Source: Nitrospirota bacterium (lineage in GTDB: Bacteria; Nitrospirota; Nitrospiria; Nitrospirales; Nitrospiraceae). Taken from it: DNA of 64,000 nucleotides. How positions within the stretch are numbered: the first letter of the stretch is position 1; every line of letters begins with the position of its first letter. Below, one piece after another: positions 19,724-26,997 of this stretch. Location: the NCBI GenBank assembly GCA_004296885.1, contig SCVN01000007.1, positions 1 to 64,000 of the forward strand. The letters are read 5' to 3'. The notes below the pieces were generated by a model. The model did not search any database and was not told where the DNA came from. It saw only the letters and a list, made by a program, of their open reading frames with translations. Both the position numbers and the translations under genes were made by a program.

Positions 19724-20521
19724 CTAAAGAATGTCGAGCAGACACTGCACCTCCGGCGCCCCATATTCGGCCCGGCCGGTCAAGACTTCCAGGTTCGGGA
19801 GCAGCCGCGCGCGGCCGGCCCCATGCGCATGGCCGCAGAGAACGGTGAGCTGCCGGTCAGGCCGCTTGGTCATGGCCTCCAACAGAACATCTCCGACCGC
19901 CCGGCAGGTGAAGAACGGCGCCCAGTTATCGTCGGCGGTCTTGCCTTCGTGCCAACAGGCCTCGACGAACGGCGGCACATGAGTGAGGAGAATCACCCGC
20001 TCATAGGCATCCAGCACCGGGGGCAGCACGGCCCTCAGATGATCCGCCGCTTCATCTCCGAGTCGCTTCAGGCGCGCGAGCAACTCGCTCCGATCCAGGC
20101 CGCTCAGCTCGCGGATCAACCGATGGTCGTTGAGCCGGACCGTCGAGTTGGCATAGTCGCCCAGCCGCCCGTCGCCCCAGCCGTCATGGCCGACCAAGCC
20201 GGTGGTGTCGGTCAGCTTCACGCAGCCAACGTGCGAGAGATAGGTCAACCGGCTTTCGGCGCGGCAGAGCCCGTCCATGCTCTTGCGGACGGTCGGGATG
20301 GACCCCTGGTAGAAATCATGGTTGCCAAGCACGAAGTAGATGGGCCGCTGAATGTCCGCCGCCATGGTCTTGAGGTACCACTCGACCGTATCCGCCTCGG
20401 CGATGTCGCCGCCGACCAGGACAATGTCCGGGTTCTCGGCGCGAAGGGCCGCGCAAAAGGCCTGCACCTGCTCGGCGCTCAGAAAGTTCAAGTGTATGTC
20501 CGTGACCCAGGCTGCCCGCAT
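19724..20521 (-). CDS. Calcineurin-like metallophosphoesterase
   Basis: The 265-residue enzyme carries the dinuclear-metal signature in order: DIHL (residues 7-10), GGDIAEADT, GNHDFY (about 76), a later His in LLTHVPP and GHAHG near the C-terminus. Such enzymes hydrolyse phosphomonoesters, phosphodiesters or nucleotides; the substrate is not evident. The start at 20521 puts the DIHL strand at the N-terminus, as is normal for the family. No signal peptide is visible, so it is cytoplasmic. Confidence 0.85.
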   Translation of the reverse strand: MRAAWVTDIHLNFLSAEQVQAFCAALRAENPDIVLVGGDIAEADTVEWYLKTMAADIQRPIYFVLGNHDFYQGSIPTVRKSMDGLCRAESRLTYLSHVGCVKLTDTTGLVGHDGWGDGRLGDYANSTVRLNDHRLIRELSGLDRSELLARLKRLGDEAADHLRAVLPPVLDAYERVILLTHVPPFVEACWHEGKTADDNWAPFFTCRAVGDVLLEAMTKRPDRQLTVLCGHAHGAGRARLLPNLEVLTGRAEYGAPEVQCLLDIL

Positions 20522-20715
20522 CGTCCTGATCTTACTCCTGTCATGATGCCGCAATATGATTTCTGACTACCTTATGATGAACAGGCTCGGCCGTTCGGTC
20601 AACCGCGACGAATTTCCGCCCTCTCCCCGATATAGGTCTTTCGGCCTATTTTGACCATGGGCATCTCCGTACTCAAAACTCCTACAAACCACTGGCGTTT
20701 CAAGGTCTTTCCCCC

Positions 20716-20745
20716 TTGACTTGCTCTTGGCCCACCGGCTAATGT
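20716..20745 (+). promoter_or_regulatory. Candidate sigma-70 promoter for the methyltransferase-nuo operon
   Basis: TTGACT (20716-20721) and TAATGT (20740-20745) are separated by 18 bases. Transcription would start near 20752, upstream of the GGGGGAG ribosome-binding site and the TTG start at 20781. It is the only good promoter match before the operon. Confidence 0.5.
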
Positions 20746-20780
20746 AGCACTCCCTTTGGACCTATACGGGGGAGTTTGTC

Positions 20781-22073
20781 TTGACGCAGCCTGCTGCCAT
20801 CGGACATCCCGGCCTCGTCGCCGCCATTGCGGAGGATATCCACGCCTCCGGTCCGATCACGTTTGCCCGCTTCATAGAACTGGCCCTCTACCATCCGCAA
20901 TTCGGCTACTACACCCGTACAACCGACAGGAACAGCGACGAACGGATCGACTCTGATCAAAGCTCCGAAAATCGCGCCGGCCTGGGGCGAACCCGCGAAG
21001 ACCGCATCGGCCCAGGTCGAGCCTGCGAAGACCGTATCGGATGGAACGGCGACTTCTACACCAGTAGCGACGTTCATCCGGTCATGGCCCAGGCCCTGGC
21101 CCGCCAAGTCCAGCAAGTGGACGAGGCGCTCGGCCGGCCCGATCCGGTGACCGTCCTCGAGATGGGCGCAGGCAAGGGCCTGCTGGCCCGCGACTTCCTG
21201 ACGGCCTGTGAGCGCACGCCCGGCGATTTCTTCCGCCGCCTCCGCTACGTGATCATTGAGCGGAGCCCCGCCATGCGGGCCTCGCAACGGCAGCAATTAA
21301 CCCGCTGGCTCAACGCCCCCGCAACCGTGTCCTGGCTCGATGACCTGGCCCAACTGGAAACAGGCAGTCTGGTCGGCATCGTGCTCTCCAACGAACTGGT
21401 GGATGCCTTTCCCGTGCACCGGATCACGGTCGAACAGGGCCGGCCGAAGGAACTCTTCGTCGGATGGGAGCAGGGCCGGTTTGTCGAGCAGGCACAGCCT
21501 CTGGCCAACCAGGACCTGCAACGGTATCTACAGCGTCTCTCGTCCATCGACATCACGCTGGCCGAGGGCTACCGCACGGAAGTCAATCTTGCCGCCGTGG
21601 CCTGGATGAAGGACGTGGCGCGGGTGCTGGGACGCGGCCTGGTCCTGACGATCGACTACGGACACACGGCCCAGGACCTCTACGGACCGGACCGGCGCAA
21701 GGGCACGCTGCTCTGTTACTACCATCAAATGGCCTCGGACGATCCCTATACGCGCGTCGGCCTGCAGGACATGACGGCCCACGTGGATTTCACGAGCCTG
21801 GCCACCGCCGGGGAAGAAGCAGGGCTCGCCACCACCGGCTTCACGAACCAGATGAGCTTTCTGATGGGCCTGGGCGTGGAGCAGATATTGGACGGACTGG
21901 AGCCGGGATCGCGGGATTTTCAGGCGATCGTGCATCTGCTCCGCCCGGAGGGGATGGGGCGGACGTTCAAGATTCTGGCGCAGCACAAGGGCGTGGCGCT
22001 CCCCGAGCTGGACGGCTTGCGGTTCAAGCCCTTTTTCGGCTCGGCGTTGCGCATGCCCGCGTACGCCAAGTAA
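20781..22073 (+). CDS. MidA/NDUFAF7-family SAM-dependent methyltransferase
   Basis: The 430-residue protein belongs to the class of Methyltransf_28 (PF02636). It shows the opening FARFIELALYHPQFGYYTR, WNGDFYTSSDVHPVMAQALARQ, the SAM loop EMGAGKGLLARD (about 128-139), the family hallmark LSNELVDAFPVHR, and LTIDYGHTAQDLY. Human NDUFAF7 of this family methylates an arginine of the NDUFS2 (NuoD) subunit during complex I assembly. Its place 26 bases before nuoA strongly suggests the same role here, on the NuoD part of NuoCD. The start is TTG, with GGGGGAG six bases upstream. A linker of about 35 residues encoded by 30-base tandem repeats interrupts the N-terminal motif. Confidence 0.88.
   Translation: MTQPAAIGHPGLVAAIAEDIHASGPITFARFIELALYHPQFGYYTRTTDRNSDERIDSDQSSENRAGLGRTREDRIGPGRACEDRIGWNGDFYTSSDVHPVMAQALARQVQQVDEALGRPDPVTVLEMGAGKGLLARDFLTACERTPGDFFRRLRYVIIERSPAMRASQRQQLTRWLNAPATVSWLDDLAQLETGSLVGIVLSNELVDAFPVHRITVEQGRPKELFVGWEQGRFVEQAQPLANQDLQRYLQRLSSIDITLAEGYRTEVNLAAVAWMKDVARVLGRGLVLTIDYGHTAQDLYGPDRRKGTLLCYYHQMASDDPYTRVGLQDMTAHVDFTSLATAGEEAGLATTGFTNQMSFLMGLGVEQILDGLEPGSRDFQAIVHLLRPEGMGRTFKILAQHKGVALPELDGLRFKPFFGSALRMPAYAK
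20951..21040 (+). repeat. Three 30-base tandem repeats inside the methyltransferase gene
   Basis: Units 20951-20980, 20981-21010 and 21011-21040; the second and third are most alike and share GCGAAGACCG. They encode 10-residue units ending in ENRAG, EDRIG and EDRIG. The unit length is a multiple of three, so copy-number change keeps the frame. Confidence 0.8.
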
Positions 22074-22099
22074 GGTTTAACGAACGACTGGAGCACCTG

Positions 22100-22471
22100 A
22101 TGGGGGGCGATCTCGTTCCGCTCAATTATCTGCCGATCCTGATCTTCATCGGGGTCGCCCTGGCCTTCGGAGTCGTGTCGCTCCTGGCCGGCTGGGTCGT
22201 GCGCCCCAGCAAGCCCTACCGGGCCAAGCTCTCCCCCTACGAGAGCGGCAGCCCTCTGTTCCAAGACGCGCGGGTCCCGTTCCCGATGCGATACTACGTG
22301 ATCGCGATGCTGTTCGTGATCTTCGACATCGAGATCGTGTTCCTGTTCCCCTGGGCCGTGTCGTTCCGCAAACTGGGGCTGGTAGGGTTGATGGAGATGG
22401 TCCTGTTCATCGCCATCCTGGTCGTTGGATTCTGGTACGCCTGGAAGAAGGGGGCGCTGGAGTGGGATTGA
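22100..22471 (+). CDS. nuoA: NADH-quinone oxidoreductase subunit A
   Basis: The 123-residue membrane subunit of complex I has three helices (about 10-33, 63-85, 92-115) and the conserved loop KLSPYESGSPLF followed by DARVPFPMRYYVIAMLFVIFD, cut here around the typical FDIE motif. NuoA sits next to NuoH near the quinone channel, and its loop takes part in coupling. It begins 26 bases after the methyltransferase, with GGAG before the ATG. Confidence 0.95.
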   Translation: MGGDLVPLNYLPILIFIGVALAFGVVSLLAGWVVRPSKPYRAKLSPYESGSPLFQDARVPFPMRYYVIAMLFVIFDIEIVFLFPWAVSFRKLGLVGLMEMVLFIAILVVGFWYAWKKGALEWD

Positions 22472-22483
22472 GCTGTGAGTCTA

Positions 22484-22555
22484 GAAGTCGATAAAGTCTG
22501 AAAGTTGTAAAGTCCTAGGGCTTCGAGACTTTACGACCTGACAACTTTCCAACTT
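22484..22555. repeat. Word-palindrome, AAGTC family (nuoA-nuoB)
   Basis: The left arm repeats AAGTC/AAAGT words (GAAGTC, AAAGTC, GAAAGTTG, AAAGTCC); the right arm repeats their complements (GACTTTACGACC, CAACTTTCC, CAACTT). The arms pair imperfectly around CTAGGGCTTC. It fills most of the 98-base spacer. Confidence 0.85.
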
Positions 22556-22569
22556 GAAGGACGAAGAAT

Positions 22570-23049
22570 ATGGGCATGTTCGATAGACAGTTGGAAGCGA
22601 ACGTCATCACCACCAACCTGGATGCCGTCGTGAGCTGGGCGCGCAAGTCGGCGCTCTGGCCCATGACGTTCGGGCTGGCTTGCTGCGCGATCGAGATGAT
22701 CGCCTCCGTGTCCTCGCGCTACGACCTGGACCGGTTCGGCGCCGGCGTGTTCCGGGCCTCGCCCCGCCAGGCCGACCTCATGATCGTGGCCGGGACGGTG
22801 ACCCGCAAGATGGCCGAAGTGATCCGGCGCATCTACGACCAGATGCCGGAGCCCCGCTACGTCATCTCGATGGGGTCCTGTGCCACGTCGGGCAACCATT
22901 ACAACAGCTACAGCGTCGTGCAGGGGGTGGATCAGATCGTCCCCGTGGACGTCTACATTCCCGGCTGCCCGCCGAGGCCCGAGGCGCTGCTGGATGGGTT
23001 GCTCAAGCTGCAGGAAAAAATTCAACGGGAAAAGGTCTTTGTGAAGTAA
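22570..23049 (+). CDS. nuoB: NADH-quinone oxidoreductase subunit B
   Basis: The 159-residue subunit carries the N2 [4Fe-4S] cluster, the last electron carrier before quinone. Its ligands are the tandem cysteines in [10 protein letters not shown] (about 36-37), the cysteine in [15 protein letters not shown] and that in [12 protein letters not shown]. Length and motifs are normal. AAGGA lies upstream of the ATG, just after the word-palindrome. Confidence 0.97.
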   Translation: MGMFDRQLEANVITTNLDAVVSWARKSALWPMTFGLACCAIEMIASVSSRYDLDRFGAGVFRASPRQADLMIVAGTVTRKMAEVIRRIYDQMPEPRYVISMGSCATSGNHYNSYSVVQGVDQIVPVDVYIPGCPPRPEALLDGLLKLQEKIQREKVFVK

Positions 23050-23051
23050 CG

Positions 23052-23114
23052 GTCGTAAAGTCCGAAAGTCTTTCAAGTCCCTTAACTTGATGACTTTATA
23101 GACTTGATGACTTT
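23052..23114. repeat. Word-palindrome, AAGTC family (nuoB-nuoCD)
   Basis: Left arm GTAAAGTCCGAAAGTC then TTTCAAGTCCC; right arm AACTTGATGACTTTATAGAC then TTGATGACTTT. It fills the whole 65-base spacer, and the right arm runs directly into the nuoCD ATG, so a hairpin would hold the start codon at its base. No separate Shine-Dalgarno sequence is visible. Confidence 0.85.
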
Positions 23115-24881
23115 ATGACGAATGGCACCATGCATCCACTGCTCGACACGATAAAGAGCCGGTTCCCCGAGGCGGTCCTGGCCGTCCAGGAGGACAAGCA
23201 GCGGGGGGACCTCTCCGTCCGCGTGGCCGCCCCGCGCCTGCTGGAGGTCGCCCGGTTTCTGCACGACGACCCGGTCGCGGCCTTCGACCACATTACCGAC
23301 ATCTGCTCGGCCGACTATCCGGACGATCCGGAGCGGTTCGAGGTCATCTACCATTTTCTGTCGCTGCCGCACGGGATCCGGATTCGCGTCAAGACCCGCG
23401 TGACCGAAGAGCATCCGGTCGTCCCGTCGGTCACGAGCGTCTGGAAGGGCGCCGACTTCATGGAGCGGGAGGTCTACGACCTCATGGGCATCACGTTCAG
23501 CGGCCATCCGGACTTGCGCCGCATCCTGATGCCGGAGGACTACGACGAAGGGCATCCGCTGCGGAAGGACTTCCCCGCCGAGGGCCGGGGTTGGCGCAGC
23601 CGGTTCGACTTCCTGCCCCGTCTCGACGAAGCGCCGGTGGCGGAAACCGGGGGAGACATCCCTGAAGCGGAGAAGCGTGCCTTCCGGACCGAGCCGGGCC
23701 ACTCGTCGGCCCGTCGGACCGAAGAACTCCTCCTGAACATGGGACCGCAGCACCCGGCGACCCACGGCGTGCTGCGGGTCGTGCTGGAACTGGACGGGGA
23801 GCGCATCACCAAGGCGACGGCCGACCTGGGCTACCTGCACCGCGGCGTGGAGAAGCTGGCCGAGGGGCTGGCCTATATGCAGATCATCCCCCACACGGAC
23901 CGGCTGGACTACGTCTGCTCGATGACCAACAACTACGCCTACGTACGGACCGTGGAAAAGCTGCTGGGGCTCAAGATTCCCGAGCGCGCCGAGTACATCC
24001 GGACCATCGTGGCCGAAATGCAGCGGATCATCGGGCACCTCTTCTGGCTCGGCACCCAGGCCCTGGACATCGGGGCGATGACGGTGTTCTTCTGGACCTT
24101 CCGCGAGCGGGAAGTGCTGTTGGACATGTTCGAAAAGCTCTGCGGCGCCAGGCTGACGCTGAACTATTTCCGCATCGGCGGGGTGGACAGCGACTTTACG
24201 CCGGACCTCGTGGAACGGCTGCGCGCCTTCCTGAAGGATTTCCCCGCGCACATCGCGGAGTACGAGACCCTGCTCCAGACGAACCGGATTTGGGTGGGCC
24301 GCACGAAGGACGTGGCGGTCATTTCCGCCGAAGACGCGATCAACTTCGGGCTCACCGGCCCGGTGCTCCGCGCGTCGGGCGTGGCCTACGACGTGCGGAA
24401 GCTGGAGCCTTACGGAGCCTACGACAAGGTCGAGTGGGAAGTGCCGATCGGCAAAAACGGCGACACCTACGACCGGTACTGGGTGCGGATGGAAGAGCTG
24501 CGCCAGAGCTCCCGCATCATCGCCCAATGTCTGGATCTGCTGCCGGAGGGGCCGATCGTGGCCGACGCGCCCAAGATCATCCCCCCGCCCAAGGCCCACG
24601 TGATGCGGGACATGGAAAGTTTGATCCACCATTTCATCATCTTCACCCAGGGCTTCAAGCCGCCCAAGGGGGAAACCTATTGCGCGACCGAGGCGCCGAA
24701 GGGCGAGTTGGGCTTCTTCATCATCAGCGACGGAAGCCCGAGGCCCTACCGGATGAAAATCCGCGCCCCCTCCTTCGTGCACATGGGCGCCTTCGACCAT
24801 ATGGCGCGAGGCTATTTGATCTCGGACATCATCACGATCTTCGGGACGTACGACATCGTCATGGGGGAGTGCGATCGATAA
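23115..24881 (+). CDS. nuoC: Fused NADH-quinone oxidoreductase subunits C and D
   Basis: A 588-residue fusion. NuoC (about 1-185) shows HITDICSADYPDDPERFEV and the end MEREVYDLMGITFSGHPDLRRILMPEDYDEGHPLRKDFP region; NuoD begins near residue 200 with LLNMGPQHPATHGVLR. NuoD continues with DRLDYVCSM and ends with the quinone-site tail FGTYDIVMGECDR. NuoD houses the quinone-binding pocket with NuoB. The fusion is common in Nitrospira and gammaproteobacteria. The arginine methylated by NDUFAF7 in mitochondria lies in the N-terminal part of NuoD, and a member of that enzyme family is encoded at the head of this operon. Confidence 0.96.
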   Translation: MTNGTMHPLLDTIKSRFPEAVLAVQEDKQRGDLSVRVAAPRLLEVARFLHDDPVAAFDHITDICSADYPDDPERFEVIYHFLSLPHGIRIRVKTRVTEEHPVVPSVTSVWKGADFMEREVYDLMGITFSGHPDLRRILMPEDYDEGHPLRKDFPAEGRGWRSRFDFLPRLDEAPVAETGGDIPEAEKRAFRTEPGHSSARRTEELLLNMGPQHPATHGVLRVVLELDGERITKATADLGYLHRGVEKLAEGLAYMQIIPHTDRLDYVCSMTNNYAYVRTVEKLLGLKIPERAEYIRTIVAEMQRIIGHLFWLGTQALDIGAMTVFFWTFREREVLLDMFEKLCGARLTLNYFRIGGVDSDFTPDLVERLRAFLKDFPAHIAEYETLLQTNRIWVGRTKDVAVISAEDAINFGLTGPVLRASGVAYDVRKLEPYGAYDKVEWEVPIGKNGDTYDRYWVRMEELRQSSRIIAQCLDLLPEGPIVADAPKIIPPPKAHVMRDMESLIHHFIIFTQGFKPPKGETYCATEAPKGELGFFIISDGSPRPYRMKIRAPSFVHMGAFDHMARGYLISDIITIFGTYDIVMGECDR

Positions 24882-24962
24882 CGATGAAGTATGAATGATG
24901 AACGATGAATGGCCGAACAGACCGCTTCCCATTCATCATTCAGCATTCATCATTTATCGTTC
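24882..24962. repeat. Word-palindrome, GATGAA family (nuoCD-nuoE)
   Basis: Left arm GATGAAGTATGAATGATG then AACGATGAATGG; right arm CCATTCATCATTCAGC then ATTCATCATTTATCGTTC. Pairing is almost complete over about 28 bases. The left arm is rich in overlapping ATG and TGA triplets in all three frames. Confidence 0.9.
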
Positions 24963-24982
24963 AGACACGTAGGTGAGTTGCA

Positions 24983-25513
24983 ATGCTGAGAGAAAAGTAT
25001 AAGACCGAGATCGAGGAAATTCTGTCCCGCTACCCCGTGAAGCGCTCGGCCTTGCTGCCCCTGCTCTACCTGGCGCAGCGCGAGGCCGGCTACATCAGCG
25101 AAGAGGCGATGCAGGAGATTGCCGGACTCCTGCGGCTCACGCCGCCTCAGGTCTATGAGACGGCGACCTTTTATACGATGCTGAACCTGAAGCCGGTCGG
25201 GAAGTTTCACCTCCAGGTCTGCAAGTCGCTCATGTGCGCTTTGGTGGGCTCCGACACCTTGATCGGCTGGCTGGAAAAGAAATTGGGCATCAAGTCCGGC
25301 GAAACGAGCAAGGACGGTCTCTTCACGCTGAGCAAGGTGGAATGTCTGGGGGCCTGCGGGACCGGACCGATGATGCAGATCAACGACGACTATTACGAGC
25401 GGTTGACCGAAGAAAAGGTGGACCGGATCCTGGCCGACCTGAAGCGGGACGGCACCAGCGCCTTGAAGACCGGTCCCTTCATGTGGCCCGAGCCCAACGG
25501 AGCAAAGCCATAG
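24983..25513 (+). CDS. nuoE: NADH-quinone oxidoreductase subunit E
   Basis: The 176-residue thioredoxin-like subunit binds the N1a [2Fe-2S] cluster through CKSLMC (C-x4-C) and VECLGACGTGP (C-x3-C), with all four ligands present. It is part of the NADH-oxidising tip with NuoF and NuoG. AGGTGAG lies upstream of the ATG. The stop overlaps the start of the next word-palindrome. Confidence 0.96.
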   Translation: MLREKYKTEIEEILSRYPVKRSALLPLLYLAQREAGYISEEAMQEIAGLLRLTPPQVYETATFYTMLNLKPVGKFHLQVCKSLMCALVGSDTLIGWLEKKLGIKSGETSKDGLFTLSKVECLGACGTGPMMQINDDYYERLTEEKVDRILADLKRDGTSALKTGPFMWPEPNGAKP

Positions 25514-25580
25514 GCGCATATGGCCTATGGCTCGGACAGACAGAACTTTCTTGCCATAAGCTATAGGCCATAAGCTCTTA
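25508..25580. repeat. Word-palindrome, TATGGC family (nuoE-nuoF)
   Basis: Left arm CATAGGCGCATATGGC then CTATGGCTC; right arm TTGCCATAAGCTATAGGCC then ATAAGCTC. It overlaps the nuoE stop codon. The same word family forms the element at 51804-51893. Confidence 0.85.
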
Positions 25581-25589
25581 GTACAAACC

Positions 25590-26897
25590 ATGCCGAAACA
25601 CGAACCAGTCCTACTCAAGAACATGCTGCAGCCTGGCTACACCGGTTCGCTCGCGGAGTACGAGCGGGCGGGCGGGTACCAGGCCTTGAAAAAAGTCGTC
25701 GGCAAGGTCGCGCCTGCGGATGTGACCGCCATGGTCATCAAATCCGGCCTCCGCGGCCGTGGCGGGGCCGGGTTCCCCACCGGCGTCAAGTGGGGATTCC
25801 TGCCGAAGGATTACCAGGGCCCCAAGTACCTCTGCTGCAACGCCGACGAGAGCGAACCGGGCACGTTCAAGGACCGGCAGTTGATGGAGCGCGATCCGCA
25901 CCAGGTCCTGGAAGGGATCGCCCTCGCCTGTTATGCGATCGGATCGGAAACCGCCTACATCTACATCCGCGGCGAGTTCGTCCTGGGCTCCAGAATTCTG
26001 GACAAGGCCGTCGCGGAAGCGCGCGCGGCCGGCTACCTGGGCAGGAACATTCTCGGCAGGGGAATCAACCTGGACATCTGGGTCCACCGCGGCGCCGGCG
26101 CCTACATCTGCGGCGAGGAAACGGCCCTGCTGGAATCGCTGGAGGGCAAGCGCGGGCTGCCCCGCGTGAAGCCGCCCTTTCCGGCTACGAGCGGCCTCTA
26201 CGGCAAGCCGACCGTGATCAACAACGTGGAGACACTGGCAAACCTCCCGCATATCGTCAACCGGGGGCCCGAATGGTTCGCCTCGATCGGCTCCCCGCCC
26301 AAGAGCGCGGGCACCCGCATCTTCTGCGTCAGTGGACACGTGAAGCGGCCCGGCAACTATGAAGTCCCGATGGGCGTCACGTGCCGGGAGCTGATCTTCG
26401 AGCACGCCGGCGGCATGAGGGGAGACAAGCCGCTGAAGGCCTTTATTCCCGGCGGCGCCTCGGCCCCCTTTCTCACACCGGACCATCTGGACGTGAAGCT
26501 GGACTTCGAATCCGTGGCCCAAGCCGGTTCGATGCTGGGCTCCGGCGGGGTCACGGTGATGGAAGAGGGCACGGATATGGTTTGGGCCGCGCTGCGACTG
26601 ATGGAGTTTTTTCACCACGAGTCCTGCGGCAAGTGCAGCCCCTGTCGGGAAGGCAGCTCCTGGCTGGTGCAAACCCTGCGCCGCATTCTGGCCAAGCGGG
26701 GCCGGATGGAAGACCTTGAAACCCTCGTGCAGTTGTGCAACAACATCGCAGGCCGCACGGTCTGCGCCTTCGGAGACGCGGAGGTGGCCCCGATCCTGAG
26801 CACTTTGAAGTACTGGCGGCCCGAATACGAGGCCTTGATCCGAGAGGCCGAGGCCCAGCGCGCACACGAGCTTCCGATGGCGGCGGCGCGGCATTGA
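25590..26897 (+). CDS. nuoF: NADH-quinone oxidoreductase subunit F
   Basis: The 435-residue subunit binds NADH, FMN and the N3 [4Fe-4S] cluster. Visible are GLRGRGGAGFPTGVKW (about 50-66), NADESEPGTFKDR, the ICGEETALLESLEGKRG segment and the cluster ligands SCGKCSPCREG plus the distant cysteine in QLCNNIAGRTVCAFGD. Electrons enter complex I here. Length and motifs are typical. Confidence 0.97.
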   Translation: MPKHEPVLLKNMLQPGYTGSLAEYERAGGYQALKKVVGKVAPADVTAMVIKSGLRGRGGAGFPTGVKWGFLPKDYQGPKYLCCNADESEPGTFKDRQLMERDPHQVLEGIALACYAIGSETAYIYIRGEFVLGSRILDKAVAEARAAGYLGRNILGRGINLDIWVHRGAGAYICGEETALLESLEGKRGLPRVKPPFPATSGLYGKPTVINNVETLANLPHIVNRGPEWFASIGSPPKSAGTRIFCVSGHVKRPGNYEVPMGVTCRELIFEHAGGMRGDKPLKAFIPGGASAPFLTPDHLDVKLDFESVAQAGSMLGSGGVTVMEEGTDMVWAALRLMEFFHHESCGKCSPCREGSSWLVQTLRRILAKRGRMEDLETLVQLCNNIAGRTVCAFGDAEVAPILSTLKYWRPEYEALIREAEAQRAHELPMAAARH

Positions 26898-26899
26898 CG

Positions 26900-26997
26900 A
26901 GTCTTGAAAGTCCGAAAGTCGTAAAGTCTCATGACCAGCGACTTTCGAATTTCAGACTTTAAGACTTGACGGACTTTTAGACTTTATCGACTGACTT
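26900..26997. repeat. Word-palindrome, AAGTC family (nuoF-nuoG)
   Basis: The left arm repeats GAAAGTCC, GAAAGTCG, TAAAGTC; the right arm repeats GACTTTCG, AGACTTTAAGACTTG, GGACTTTTAGACTTTATCG. The right arm abuts the nuoG ATG at 26998. Confidence 0.87.

Noticed and set aside
22484-22555. Word-palindromes read as CRISPR repeats or REP elements
   Set aside because: There are no regularly spaced identical repeats or spacers, and no shared REP core; each element is a single unique inverted word pair.
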